DNA from: an uncultured Winogradskyella sp.
GTDB lineage: Bacteria; Bacteroidota; Bacteroidia; Flavobacteriales; Flavobacteriaceae
Direction: 5' to 3'
DNA: 64,000 bases
Assembly (NCBI RefSeq): GCF_947495255.1
Contig: NZ_CANLYI010000010.1
Location: 1-64,000 of the forward strand
Positions 38,820 to 48,165 of the stretch are shown here, in pieces. Within the stretch, counting starts at the first letter, position 1. Each line of letters starts with the position of its first letter. A program made the translations under genes and the position numbers. Under the pieces are notes generated by a model, which searched no databases, was not told the origin of the DNA, and saw only the letters and a list, made by a program, of their open reading frames with translations.

Positions 38820-40601
38820 CTACATACGCTCAGGAACTTCAATTCCCAATACCTGAAATGCATTTTTGATTGTTTGACTTACTAATCTTGATAAATCAAT
38901 TCTAAAGCTCTTTTCTAATTCTGTATCAGCTCCAAAAATTGAAATATTCTGATAAAAAGAATTGAACTCTTTTACCAAATCATAAGTGTAATTAGCAATT
39001 AATGCAGGGCTATGTTGCTCTGCTGCATTTTGTATTACTTCTGGAAACAATTCTAATTGTTTAATTAACTGTTTTTCCTTTTCGTGCATAACAATAGCAT
39101 CGTCAACAGACGTTGTAGCAATGTTATCGGAATCTGCCTTTCTTAAAATTGACTGAATTCTTGCATAAGTATATTGAATAAAAGGACCTGTATTACCTTG
39201 AAAATCGATAGACTCTTTAGGGTCAAACAAAATTCGTTTTTTAGGGTCTACTTTTAAAATGTAGTATTTAAGAGCACCTAAACCTATCGTTTTATAAAGC
39301 GACTTCTTTTCGTCTTCATTGTAATCTTCAAGTTTACCTAAGTCGTTAGAAATCTCTTCTGCCGTATCAGCCATTTCTTGAATTAAATCATCAGCATCTA
39401 CAACAGTTCCTTCTCTACTCTTCATTTTTCCGCTTGGTAAATCTACCATTCCGTAACTTAGGTGAAATAGATTTTTTGCCCAATCGAATCCTAATTTCTT
39501 TAAGATTAAGAATAAAACTTTAAAATGGTAATCTTGCTCATTACCAACCGTATAAACCATACCACCAACATCTGGATAATCTTTTATACGCTGAATAGCT
39601 GTACCGATATCTTGTGTCATGTAAACCGCAGTTCCGTCACTACGTAATACTATCTTTTCATCTAAACCATCTTCGGTTAAATCGCACCAAACAGAACCAT
39701 CTTCTTTCTTAAAAAAGACACCCGTTTTTAAACCTTCTGCAACAAATTCCTTTCCTAATAAATAGGTGTTACTTTCATAATAATAAGTATCAAAATCAAC
39801 ACCAATATTTTTGTAAGTCACTTCAAAGCCATCATAAACCCATTGGTTCATTTTTTCCCAAAGGCCAACAACTTCTTTATCTCCTGCTTCCCATTTAATA
39901 AGCATTTCTTGGGCTTCTAATAATAAAGGTGCATTCTTCTTTGCGTCTTCTTCAGATTGGCCTTGTGCAACTAATTCTGCCATTTCAGCTTTATATTCTT
40001 GGTCAAACTTCACATAATAATTCCCAACTAGCTTATCTCCTTTTAGGTCTTCAGTGGGTGTTTCATCTTGTCCAAATTTCTGATAAGCTAACATACTCTT
40101 ACAAATATGAATTCCTCTATCATTAATAATTTGAGTTTTGTAAACTTTCTTACCTGAGGCTTTTAAAATTTCAGCAACACTATAACCTAAAAGAACATTT
40201 CTAACATGTCCTAAATGCAAAGGTTTATTGGTGTTTGGCGAAGAATATTCTACCATAACCGCTTTATCATCCTTCTGCTCAACAAAACCATAATCCGCTT
40301 TATTTTTTACAGACTGAAAAAAATTGAGGTAATAAGAATCATTAATTTCAATGTTTAAAAAGCCCTTTACAACGTTAAATCCTTTTACCAACTCAACATT
40401 ATCTAGCAAATACTGACCTACTTGTTCTCCTATCACAACAGGATTTCCTTTTACCACACGCAACATTGGGAACACAACAACTGTAATATCTCCCGCAAAC
40501 TCTTTTCTAGTCGCTTGAAATTCTACGGATGTTAATTCCGATTGAAACAACGCTTTAATCGCTGCTTTCACATGTAATTCTAAAGTCTCTTGAAGCGTCA
40601 T
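38820..40601 (-). CDS. argS: Arginyl-tRNA synthetase
   Basis: ArgS charges tRNA-Arg and, as a class I enzyme, needs tRNA for activation. The 593-residue form starts at ATG 40601 (MTLQETLELHVKAAI), because the longer frame to 40679 crosses the predicted promoter and adds a non-homologous basic extension. The N-terminal additional domain is followed by the HIGH motif HLGH (within KPLHLGHVRN), a KMSKS-like KMKSREGT, and a DALR anticodon-binding domain at the C-terminus. It is divergent from the GH53 gene with the two promoters about 44 bases apart. Confidence 0.96.
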   Translation of the reverse strand: MTLQETLELHVKAAIKALFQSELTSVEFQATRKEFAGDITVVVFPMLRVVKGNPVVIGEQVGQYLLDNVELVKGFNVVKGFLNIEINDSYYLNFFQSVKNKADYGFVEQKDDKAVMVEYSSPNTNKPLHLGHVRNVLLGYSVAEILKASGKKVYKTQIINDRGIHICKSMLAYQKFGQDETPTEDLKGDKLVGNYYVKFDQEYKAEMAELVAQGQSEEDAKKNAPLLLEAQEMLIKWEAGDKEVVGLWEKMNQWVYDGFEVTYKNIGVDFDTYYYESNTYLLGKEFVAEGLKTGVFFKKEDGSVWCDLTEDGLDEKIVLRSDGTAVYMTQDIGTAIQRIKDYPDVGGMVYTVGNEQDYHFKVLFLILKKLGFDWAKNLFHLSYGMVDLPSGKMKSREGTVVDADDLIQEMADTAEEISNDLGKLEDYNEDEKKSLYKTIGLGALKYYILKVDPKKRILFDPKESIDFQGNTGPFIQYTYARIQSILRKADSDNIATTSVDDAIVMHEKEKQLIKQLELFPEVIQNAAEQHSPALIANYTYDLVKEFNSFYQNISIFGADTELEKSFRIDLSRLVSQTIKNAFQVLGIEVPERM

Positions 40602-40634
40602 AATTCTATTATATTTTGGCGTTTTAAACGCTTG

Positions 40635-40642
40635 CAAAGATA
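40635..40642 (-). promoter_or_regulatory. Predicted -7 element of argS
   Basis: TATCTTTG on the minus strand matches TAnnTTTG exactly, 33 bases before the ATG at 40601. It lies inside the frame of the longer argS ORF, which rules that start out. Confidence 0.6.
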
Positions 40643-40686
40643 GAAGTTTTATTGTTTTATTAGAATTCTGTAAAGACATAATTACT

Positions 40687-40694
40687 TAACTTTG
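40687..40694 (+). promoter_or_regulatory. Predicted -7 element of the GH53 gene
   Basis: TAACTTTG matches TAnnTTTG exactly, 36 bases before the GH53 start. With the argS element on the other strand it forms a short divergent promoter region. Confidence 0.55.
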
Positions 40695-40730
40695 ATATAG
40701 GCAAAAAAAAGCTCTATATCTCAGATAAAA

Positions 40731-41864
40731 ATGAAATTAATAAAACATCTATTTCCTATTTTATTGATTGTTATAATATCTTGTTCTAACAGTGATAATT
40801 CTGACAATGAAGACGATTTACCAGTAGAAGAAACTTTTTACAGAGGTATGGATTTATCGTTTCAAAGTGAGCTAGAAAATTATAATATTGACTATAAAGA
40901 TACAGCAGGCAATTCTGTTGAACTCCTCGACTATGTAAAGTCTAAGGGGACAAATCTTGTTCGACTAAAACTTTGGCATACGCCTCAAAATGGACAAAAT
41001 AGCTTAGCAGATGTAATGGCTTATACTCTTAAAATTAAGGCCAAGGATATGAATTTCCTTCTAGATATTCATTACAGCGATTTCTGGGCAGACCCAAGTA
41101 CACAAACTCCTCCTTCAGCCTGGCAAAATTTATCTTTAGCTGAATTAAAAATTGCTATTTATAATTATACCAAAAATGTAGTACAGCAATTAAAAACACA
41201 GAATACTTTGCCTGAAATAATTCAGATTGGTAACGAAACCGATAGTGGTTTTCTATGGAATCATGGTAAAGTATGGAATGAATTTAACGACAATTGGATT
41301 AATTATGCAGATTTAGTTTCAGAAGCTATAAGAGCCGTAAGAGAGATAGATACGGAAGACCATGTTAAAATAATGCTACATCATAGTAGTGTTGAAAATT
41401 CCATATACTTTTTTAATGAGCTTCAAGTATATAATATTGATTTTGATATGATTGGATTATCATATTATCCACAATTTCAAACTAAAGATTTAGTAATAGT
41501 TGCTTCAAAATTAAACACCTTAGCAACAACATTCAATAAAGATATCTTAATGGTAGAAGTTGCTTATCCGTTTACACTAGATTGGAATGATGATGAAAAT
41601 AATTACATAGGAAGTTTAGATCAAATAATCCCTGAATTTTCACCAACACCACAAGGACAAAAAGCATACATGGAATGGTTAATTACAACCATAAAAAATA
41701 TACCAAACAATAGAGGTATTGGTTTTTGTTATTGGGCACCAGATTGGGTTGCTTTTAGTGGTAATGAAAACACCTCTACAAACGGCAGTTCTTGGGAGAA
41801 TCAGTGTGTATTTGACTTCAACCTAAAAGCACTTCCTATGATGGATGTATTTAACTCTAACTAA
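40731..41864 (+). CDS. GH53 arabinogalactan endo-beta-1,4-galactanase, lipoprotein
   Basis: The 377-residue protein has a lipobox at Cys18 (IISC) and should be surface- or envelope-anchored. Residues from about 37 fit glycoside hydrolase family 53, with YRGMDLSF, VRLKLWHTP and LDIHYSDFWADP (111-122). The catalytic acid/base is Glu169 in IGNET and the nucleophile is Glu276 in MVEVAYP. GH53 enzymes cut beta-1,4-galactan, usually from plant or algal galactans. There is no SusC/SusD pair or other CAZyme gene around it, so this is an orphan gene and not part of a visible polysaccharide-utilisation locus. Confidence 0.93.
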   Translation: MKLIKHLFPILLIVIISCSNSDNSDNEDDLPVEETFYRGMDLSFQSELENYNIDYKDTAGNSVELLDYVKSKGTNLVRLKLWHTPQNGQNSLADVMAYTLKIKAKDMNFLLDIHYSDFWADPSTQTPPSAWQNLSLAELKIAIYNYTKNVVQQLKTQNTLPEIIQIGNETDSGFLWNHGKVWNEFNDNWINYADLVSEAIRAVREIDTEDHVKIMLHHSSVENSIYFFNELQVYNIDFDMIGLSYYPQFQTKDLVIVASKLNTLATTFNKDILMVEVAYPFTLDWNDDENNYIGSLDQIIPEFSPTPQGQKAYMEWLITTIKNIPNNRGIGFCYWAPDWVAFSGNENTSTNGSSWENQCVFDFNLKALPMMDVFNSN

Positions 41865-42194
41865 TTAAAATACAATACCATAAACAGAAGATGCATTTCA
41901 TCGATGAAACTGTAATACTACCTATTTATATGCCGTTTATCGAAATCAAGATTTGAAATAATAATTTATTCAACCGTTCGTCTAATATATTCGTATTAAA
42001 CCCTAAATATTAGCATATTTGTATACATAGTGGCACTTTTGATTTGCTATTAATTTAATGTCCCAAACATTAATGAAACTTAATGATGAAACTTTAACCA
42101 AGTTGTTATTGTTTTGTGTCAACTTACTTTTTATTTCCCTCAATAAAAGTTTTTCGCACCAAAACAGCGCAATACGTTTTAATGCTATATTAAG
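41865..42194. other. 330-base gap upstream of the TPR histidine kinase
   Basis: No gene is visible. It holds a perfect 14-bp palindrome (TTTCATCGATGAAA, 41896-41909) about 30 bases after the GH53 stop and a promoter-like pair for the kinase gene (42103-42132). The rest is AT-rich sequence in which I see nothing further. Confidence 0.6.
42103..42132 (+). promoter_or_regulatory. Possible promoter of the TPR histidine kinase gene
   Basis: TTG (42103-42105), 19 bases, then TACTTTTT (42125-42132), which differs from TAnnTTTG at the last base, lies about 62 bases before the kinase start. Confidence 0.4.
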
Positions 42195-44255
42195 ATGAAG
42201 CAGATACTAACATTTGCTGCTTGTCTTATGACGTTTGTTATTTTTTCTCAAAACGAAAAAATAGACGAACTAACTGTTCAGTTAGCATATCAAAACGCAG
42301 ACTCTACGAAAGTAGACAGGTCTCTTGCGCTCATCAATGAACTCTACCAAATTAAAGAATACGACAAAGCATTACTATTTGTTAATAAAACATCCACACT
42401 AGCTAAAGAATTAAATTACACTAAAGGGCTAGCGGAAACCAACTATTTTAGAGCTGTAATTTACACGGAACGAAACGACTATTTTAATGCCATAGATAAT
42501 TACAATAAATCTAGAGAATTATACTTACAAATTAAAGATACTATAAGTGTTGCTAAGGTGAGTAACAACATAGGGCTTCTTGAAATAAAACGTGGAAATT
42601 ACACTGTAGGTTTACAAAACTCATTATCTGCAATTTCTATATTCGAAAAACAAAATCTTAAAATTGAACTTTGTGCTGCTTATCATAATCTAGCAGAAGC
42701 TTATTACAAAACCAATCAAATAGATAAAGCAATTGAATTTAATTTTAAGGCTTTAGAAGTCAGTAAGCAGATTAAAGATAAAGACGGCATTAAAATGTCT
42801 ACTAAAAATATTGCTGAACTTTACTCTTTATTAAAAGAACATAGAAAAGCAATTGAGTATTACGAAAAAGCATTAGATATTCTAAACCCTAAAACAGACC
42901 AGGATTTGAGAGGTGAAATCCTACCAAAATTAGGAAGTGAATACTTGCGTTTTAAAGAATACGATAAGGCTTCAGAATATCTAGTTGAAGGATTAAAATA
43001 TAACCGAAAGCAAAACAATAAAGAAGGTCTTCTTAGAGCATTAAATGCTGTTGGAAACTTAAACCTACAGAATAAAAAGGTGAAATTAGCAGAAAAGCAA
43101 CTTAACGAAGCCTATGCTATTGCTCAAAAAATTGATAATAAAACAGAGCTTCTCGAAAATTACAAACTGCACATTGCTCTAGATTCTACTCGTGGATATT
43201 TTGAAAATGCTTTCTTTTGGCAGAACAAATTTTACAGTTTAAAAGATTCCTTATCTAAAATTAACCAACCTGTTTTTCCAACTGATGTTGACCCTTTAGA
43301 TTTAACAACTGAAGAAAAACCAGCTAAAGAAAACCCTGAATTAAATACTAAGAACGAAATTAATCAACCTGAAATCAATACATCTTGGAGCGATAATTCA
43401 GTACTTATATATGGACTCATAGCTGCTTTAGCATTATCACTAGCCTTTTTAGTTTACACATTATCAAAAACAAAATCGCACAAGGAAGAACTAGAAAAGC
43501 AAAAAAACAAGTTAGAACAAGAGCAAATAAGAACAGAAGCTATTTTAGAGCAAACTCACCATTTGGAAGAAGTTAACCAGGTAAAGGACAAACTTTTTTC
43601 TATTGTTTCTCATGATCTCAAAGATTCTATTTCATCAATAAAAGCATTTTTAGATTTATTGAAAGAAGATAGTATTTCTAAAGAAGAATTTTACGAATTA
43701 ATACCTGAGCTAAGTGAAAACGCTAACAATGCCAACTCACTTTTATATAACTTATTAAATTGGTCTAAATCACAACTTCAAAATTTAGAACCAAAACCAG
43801 AATTATTTAATATTCAGGATGTATTTCATACTAAAATTGCTCTAGTAGAACAAAAAGTTGAGGATAAACGTATTGTACTTATTGATGAATCTCAATCTGG
43901 TTTTGTTTATGCTGATCGCAGTATGGTTGAGATTGTTGTACAGAATTTAATTACAAATGCAGTTAAATTTAGTAGAACAGGTGATGTTATCACAATTTCT
44001 AACCAAGAGGTTAATGGCAAAACATTAATCTGCATTGAAGATACTGGTGTTGGTATTGCTAAAGAGAATATTGACAAGCTATTTGCTTCTCACAAAAACT
44101 TCACAACTGCTGGTACTAAAAATGAAAAAGGCACTGGTCTAGGTTTAACCATCGCTAAAGATTTAGTTGAACTTAACAATGGTAAAATTTGGGTAGAAAG
44201 CACCCAAAATGTTGGTAGTAAATTCTTTGTAGAGCTACCTAAAACAAATAATTAA
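42195..44255 (+). CDS. TPR-containing sensor histidine kinase
   Basis: The 686-residue protein has a signal peptide, about seven TPR-like repeats (about 40-350, including YHNLAEAYYKTNQIDKAI) facing the periplasm, one membrane helix (403-423), and a short coiled coil (427-462). The HisKA domain carries the phospho-accepting His473 (SHDLKDS). The HATPase domain follows (NLITNAVKFSR, EDTGVGIA, GTGLGLTIAKD). No response regulator lies next to it, so it may act through a distant regulator. The TPR region suggests that the input is a protein or peptide interaction in the periplasm; the ligand is unknown. Confidence 0.9.
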   Translation: MKQILTFAACLMTFVIFSQNEKIDELTVQLAYQNADSTKVDRSLALINELYQIKEYDKALLFVNKTSTLAKELNYTKGLAETNYFRAVIYTERNDYFNAIDNYNKSRELYLQIKDTISVAKVSNNIGLLEIKRGNYTVGLQNSLSAISIFEKQNLKIELCAAYHNLAEAYYKTNQIDKAIEFNFKALEVSKQIKDKDGIKMSTKNIAELYSLLKEHRKAIEYYEKALDILNPKTDQDLRGEILPKLGSEYLRFKEYDKASEYLVEGLKYNRKQNNKEGLLRALNAVGNLNLQNKKVKLAEKQLNEAYAIAQKIDNKTELLENYKLHIALDSTRGYFENAFFWQNKFYSLKDSLSKINQPVFPTDVDPLDLTTEEKPAKENPELNTKNEINQPEINTSWSDNSVLIYGLIAALALSLAFLVYTLSKTKSHKEELEKQKNKLEQEQIRTEAILEQTHHLEEVNQVKDKLFSIVSHDLKDSISSIKAFLDLLKEDSISKEEFYELIPELSENANNANSLLYNLLNWSKSQLQNLEPKPELFNIQDVFHTKIALVEQKVEDKRIVLIDESQSGFVYADRSMVEIVVQNLITNAVKFSRTGDVITISNQEVNGKTLICIEDTGVGIAKENIDKLFASHKNFTTAGTKNEKGTGLGLTIAKDLVELNNGKIWVESTQNVGSKFFVELPKTNN

Positions 44256-44301
44256 GTCTAATCTTTTTTTAGTTATATTTAGCTTCTAAAATTTTAGATA
44301 A

Positions 44302-44928
44302 ATGAAACGCCTACTTCCCTTATTAATCATACTACTTTCTGTTTTAAGTTGTAAAAACGATGCAAAACAAAAAGTTAAAGAAGATGCAGACCTTAAAGAA
44401 TTATTTAGTTTAATGCAAGGGTCTTTTGATTCTTCTATACAAGCAGAAGTAGATTCGACATACTACAATATTTCGTTGCATATGTATCCTATTTGGGAAG
44501 ATAAAGGGAACTTCCTTTATGTAGAACAAGCGCTAACAAGTACTCCTAACAAACCATACCGTCAAAGAATTTATGAGGTTACTAGAGCTACTGACAGCTC
44601 ATTTAGTTCTGCTATCTATAAATTAGATGCAGACTCGCTTTGGATTGGCAAGTGGAATAACCCAAAAGCATTTGATTCTATTTCACTCAAAGATATTGCC
44701 CTTAAAGAGGGCTGTGATGTTATTCTTAAACGTATAGCTCCTAAACAATTTATAGGTAAAACTGGCGATGACACATGTATAAGCACTATGCGTGGTGCTT
44801 CTTATGCGCGTAGCGAAGTAGAAATTTTAGAAGATAAAGTTATCTCTTGGGACCGTGGATTTGATGCTGATGGAAACTATGTTTGGGGAGCAGAAAAAAG
44901 TGGTTATATCTTTAATAAATTAGATTAA
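44302..44928 (+). CDS. CpcT/CpeT-family lipoprotein
   Basis: This 208-residue protein has a signal peptide and lipobox LSCK (Cys17), so it is predicted to be an envelope lipoprotein. The body matches the CpcT/CpeT pattern (LKELFSLMQGSFDSS, LHMYPIWEDKG, YRQRIYEV and a terminal ISWDRGFDADGN). In cyanobacteria this family attaches bilins to phycobiliproteins; the relatives outside photosynthetic organisms have no assigned function. It follows the sensor kinase by 46 bases in the same direction, perhaps in one transcript. Its stop overlaps the stop of the convergent ctlX gene by four bases. Confidence 0.78.
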   Translation: MKRLLPLLIILLSVLSCKNDAKQKVKEDADLKELFSLMQGSFDSSIQAEVDSTYYNISLHMYPIWEDKGNFLYVEQALTSTPNKPYRQRIYEVTRATDSSFSSAIYKLDADSLWIGKWNNPKAFDSISLKDIALKEGCDVILKRIAPKQFIGKTGDDTCISTMRGASYARSEVEILEDKVISWDRGFDADGNYVWGAEKSGYIFNKLD

Positions 44929-45857
44929 GATTTTGGTAAAAAGACTTCTGCCATCATGCAGCGAGCACTACCTCCACCACAAGTTTCAATCGTTTCTAAA
45001 GAACTAGATAGAATAGGACAATATTTTTCAATAGCCTTAATTTGATTAGATGTTAAGCTTTTATATGCAGCATCACTCATTATCAAATGAAGTTCGTCGT
45101 TTTTGCCTTTTAACTGCAACATGTTTCCTGCAAATTGATGCATCTGAGCTTCTGTAATAGAAATAATTTCTTTTCCATCTTGCTTGAAGTGCTTAACAAC
45201 ATTTTTTCGCTCCTTCTTATCATCAATTGAATCTAAACAAATTACTGCAAAATTTTCAGCAATACACATCATCACATTAGTGTGATATATGGCTAAACGC
45301 TTTCCATTAACAGTTTGGTTAGCCGTAAAAATAACTGGAGTAAACTCAAAATCTTCACAGAATTCAATAAACAATTCTTCATCTGCTCTTGGAGACAAGG
45401 CACAATACGCTTTTCTGTTTACTCTGTCTAATGCTATACTTCCTGTTCCTTCTAGAAATATTCCGTCGTGTTCAGCAGAAGTATAATCAATGATGTTTTC
45501 AATTTTAAAACCTTCTTCCTCTAATCTAATGAATACCTCATCTCTTCGTTCGCGACGTCTGTTTTCTGCAAACATAGGATACTTAGCAATATCTCCATTG
45601 CTATGAAAACTCACCCAATTATTAGGAAAAATAGAATCTGGAGTATCATCCTTTTTGTCATCATTCTCTACAATCACATTAATACCAACAGCACGTAATT
45701 TTTCTACAAAAGCATCAAATTCTTGTTGAGCTTTTGCATTGATTTCAATATTTTTTAATTCTAAATCTTCCTGAAAATAATTATTGACAGCTGTTTGTTC
45801 ATTCATCCTAAAATTAACAGGACGAATCATTACAATAGTATTTGTAGTTTGTTGCAT
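44925..45857 (-). CDS. ctlX: Citrulline-utilisation hydrolase CtlX-like
   Basis: The 310-residue protein belongs to the arginine-deiminase/amidinotransferase superfamily. RPVNFRMNEQTAVNNYFQ at the start, FPNNWVSFHSNGD, DGIFLEGTGSIALDR (with the Glu and Asp active-site positions) and a C-terminal nucleophile segment CGGGSARC (Cys293 and Cys300) fit the CtlX type that hydrolyses citrulline. Exact substrate specificity is inferred from the resemblance. It has a good promoter of its own. A second member of the superfamily (DDAH-like) is encoded in the same window, so the two may have related roles in arginine/citrulline turnover. Confidence 0.82.
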   Translation of the reverse strand: MQQTTNTIVMIRPVNFRMNEQTAVNNYFQEDLELKNIEINAKAQQEFDAFVEKLRAVGINVIVENDDKKDDTPDSIFPNNWVSFHSNGDIAKYPMFAENRRRERRDEVFIRLEEEGFKIENIIDYTSAEHDGIFLEGTGSIALDRVNRKAYCALSPRADEELFIEFCEDFEFTPVIFTANQTVNGKRLAIYHTNVMMCIAENFAVICLDSIDDKKERKNVVKHFKQDGKEIISITEAQMHQFAGNMLQLKGKNDELHLIMSDAAYKSLTSNQIKAIEKYCPILSSSLETIETCGGGSARCMMAEVFLPKS

Positions 45858-45876
45858 TATATAATAATTAGTTGTG

Positions 45877-45906
45877 CAAAGTTATTGTTTTTTAGAACTA
45901 AAACAA
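45877..45906 (-). promoter_or_regulatory. Predicted promoter of ctlX
   Basis: TTG (45906-45904), 19 bases, then TAACTTTG (45884-45877) form a complete Bacteroidota promoter on the minus strand. The leader is 20 bases before the ATG at 45857. Confidence 0.7.
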
Positions 45907-45914
45907 TCATAAAT

Positions 45915-46283
45915 TTAAACTTGATTTTCTATCCAAGCTAATGCTTTTTCTCTAGACGCAAATGTCTGTATATTCCAATCACTTGGTTGATTAATCGCAA
46001 TTAAAAATTCAGTAGATTTTTTAGCATTAAAACCTTCTACCACAACTGCCATAAGATTAATTTCAACTAAATCACCTATCTTCTTTTGTGCATCAAAAGT
46101 ATATGCATACGGATATCTTTTATTTATAAGTAAAGAAAAAGGAGCTTTTAAATGCGTTAATAAAAATTGATGATAATCTTCCACTATTTTTATATCCATT
46201 AAAACGCCTTCATTAATAATAACTTCAGCGAGATTGTCCTTCAGAATAATTATTTCGCCAAAGCTTAATCGATGTGATTTCAT
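45915..46283 (-). CDS. Protein of unknown function, possibly STAS-like
   Basis: I start this gene at the ATG at 46283 (MKSHRLSFGEIII, 122 residues). The longer frame to 46334 overlaps the divergent peptidase gene and begins with an unlikely hydrophobic stretch. The product has alternating strands and helices with a C-terminal FASREKALAWIEN segment, like a small STAS or SpoIIAA-like domain protein of the type seen in many Bacteroidota. No signal peptide is present, so it is cytoplasmic. The neighbours give no clue to its role. Confidence 0.6.
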   Translation of the reverse strand: MKSHRLSFGEIIILKDNLAEVIINEGVLMDIKIVEDYHQFLLTHLKAPFSLLINKRYPYAYTFDAQKKIGDLVEINLMAVVVEGFNAKKSTEFLIAINQPSDWNIQTFASREKALAWIENQV

Positions 46284-46322
46284 TTCAATAAATATAATTA
46301 AATTTAAAGCAAATATGCAACA

Positions 46323-48080
46323 ATGAAAAAACACTTACTCCTTTTTTTAATTATTTATTCTTGTAACAACACTATAGACAAGCCAATTACAGAAAATAAA
46401 ACCACTAAAACAGACTTCACAACTGTATTCGAAAAAAGTAACGGCTTAGAAACTGCCACTTATAAGGAGGTAATTAATTACTATGAAGATTTAGCAAATC
46501 AGTATTCTGAAATTTCAATTAAATCTATTGGAGAAACTGACTCTGGAAAACCACTCCATATGGTAACTTTAAATATGCATAGTTCTGGAGATAGTTTTGA
46601 AGAGCTAAGGGCAAACAACAGAATTTTATTAATAAATAATGGTATTCATCCTGGAGAATCTGATGGAATTGATGCCACAATGATGTTGTTTAGAGATATA
46701 GCTCAAGGAAAAACTGAAGCTCCAAAACAAACCGTCATTGTTACAATACCTGTATATAATATTGGAGGAAGCTTAAACAGAAACTCAACCACAAGAACTA
46801 ACCAAAATGGACCAAAGGAATATGGGTTTAGAGGTAATGCCAGAAACTTTGATTTAAACAGAGACTTCATAAAATCTGACACCAAAAACGCCAGAACCTT
46901 TGCTAAAATTTTTCATTTGGTGCAACCAGATGTTTTCATTGACAACCATGTAAGTAATGGCGCAGACTACCAATATACATTAACTCATTTATTTACACAA
47001 CATAATAAATTAGGTGGACAGCTTGGCGATTTTATGCATTCTGAAATAATGCCCCAACTAGAGCAAAAACTAGCAGCAAAGTCTTGGGATATTACGCCAT
47101 ATGTTAATGTTTTTAATCGCACACCAGATTCTGGTTTTAGTCAATTTTTAGATTCACCAAGATATTCTACAGGTTATACTACATTGTTTAACACTTTAGG
47201 ACTAATGATAGAAACACACATGTTAAAACCATACAAACAACGTGTAGAAGGCACTTATGAATTAATGAAAAGCATGATTGAAATCACCGAAGAACGAGGT
47301 GATAACATCACACAACTAAGAAAAGAACAAAGCAATATGTGGTCAGTTGGTCAGAGTTACCCTCTAGCATGGGAAATCGATACTACAAAAACATCTACAC
47401 TTAAATTTAAAGGTTACGAAGGTGAAATGATTGCAAGTGAATTAACAGGTGCAAAACGATTAAAATATGACACATCTAAACCTTTTACTAAAGACGTTAC
47501 CTACCAAAATTATTATAAACCAAATGAAGACGTCACCATACCAAAAGCCTATATTATTCCTCAAGGTTGGTATAACGTTATAAATTTATTAAAATTGAAC
47601 AACGTAGCGTTTACAAAATTTAAAAATGATACTATTATAAATGTAGAATCGTACAAAATTGGTGCTTTTGAGACTAAAAAATCACCTTACGAAGGTCATT
47701 ATTCTCATTACAATACCAATGTAAGCACAACCCATAAAGCCGTAACTTTTAGAAAAGGAGACTATCTTATTTCTACCAACCAAAAAGCAATGCGATATTT
47801 AATTGAAACTCTAGAACCATCAGCACCAGATTCATTTTTTAATTGGAATTTCTTTGACACCATTCTACAACAAAAAGAAGGTTTCTCTCCATATGTTTGG
47901 GAAGACAAGGCAGAAGAATTATTAAAAAACAATTCTAAAATTCAGATGGAGTACAATGTAAAAATTAGCTACGACGAAGATTTTGCAAACAATTGGTATG
48001 CGCAATTAGATTGGTTACACAAACAGAGTGAAAATTATGAATCTGCTCATTTACAGTATCCTATTTATCGTCTTAATTAA
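46323..48080 (+). CDS. M14-family zinc carboxypeptidase, lipoprotein
   Basis: This 585-residue protein starts with a short lipobox signal (IIYSC, Cys14) and should be envelope-anchored. Residues about 40-330 fit the M14 carboxypeptidase fold. Zinc ligands are His109 and Glu112 in IHPGES and His209 in IDNHVSNG. NFDLNRDF (about 175-182) supplies the substrate-binding Arg. MIETHML, near 300, is a likely catalytic Glu segment. A C-terminal domain of about 250 residues follows. The substrate, a peptide or a muropeptide-like compound, is unknown. Confidence 0.88.
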   Translation: MKKHLLLFLIIYSCNNTIDKPITENKTTKTDFTTVFEKSNGLETATYKEVINYYEDLANQYSEISIKSIGETDSGKPLHMVTLNMHSSGDSFEELRANNRILLINNGIHPGESDGIDATMMLFRDIAQGKTEAPKQTVIVTIPVYNIGGSLNRNSTTRTNQNGPKEYGFRGNARNFDLNRDFIKSDTKNARTFAKIFHLVQPDVFIDNHVSNGADYQYTLTHLFTQHNKLGGQLGDFMHSEIMPQLEQKLAAKSWDITPYVNVFNRTPDSGFSQFLDSPRYSTGYTTLFNTLGLMIETHMLKPYKQRVEGTYELMKSMIEITEERGDNITQLRKEQSNMWSVGQSYPLAWEIDTTKTSTLKFKGYEGEMIASELTGAKRLKYDTSKPFTKDVTYQNYYKPNEDVTIPKAYIIPQGWYNVINLLKLNNVAFTKFKNDTIINVESYKIGAFETKKSPYEGHYSHYNTNVSTTHKAVTFRKGDYLISTNQKAMRYLIETLEPSAPDSFFNWNFFDTILQQKEGFSPYVWEDKAEELLKNNSKIQMEYNVKISYDEDFANNWYAQLDWLHKQSENYESAHLQYPIYRLN

Positions 48081-48165
48081 AACTATAATTAACTACCCTA
48101 TTTTTATTTCTGATAAGGGTAATAAAATCGTATTCAATCCTGTTTAATGAGATAGAACAATAAAA

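Noticed and set aside
40602..40679. Longer argS N-terminus (start at 40679)
   Set aside because: The frame passes through the predicted argS promoter and adds a basic extension unlike ArgS proteins; the ATG at 40601 gives a standard length.
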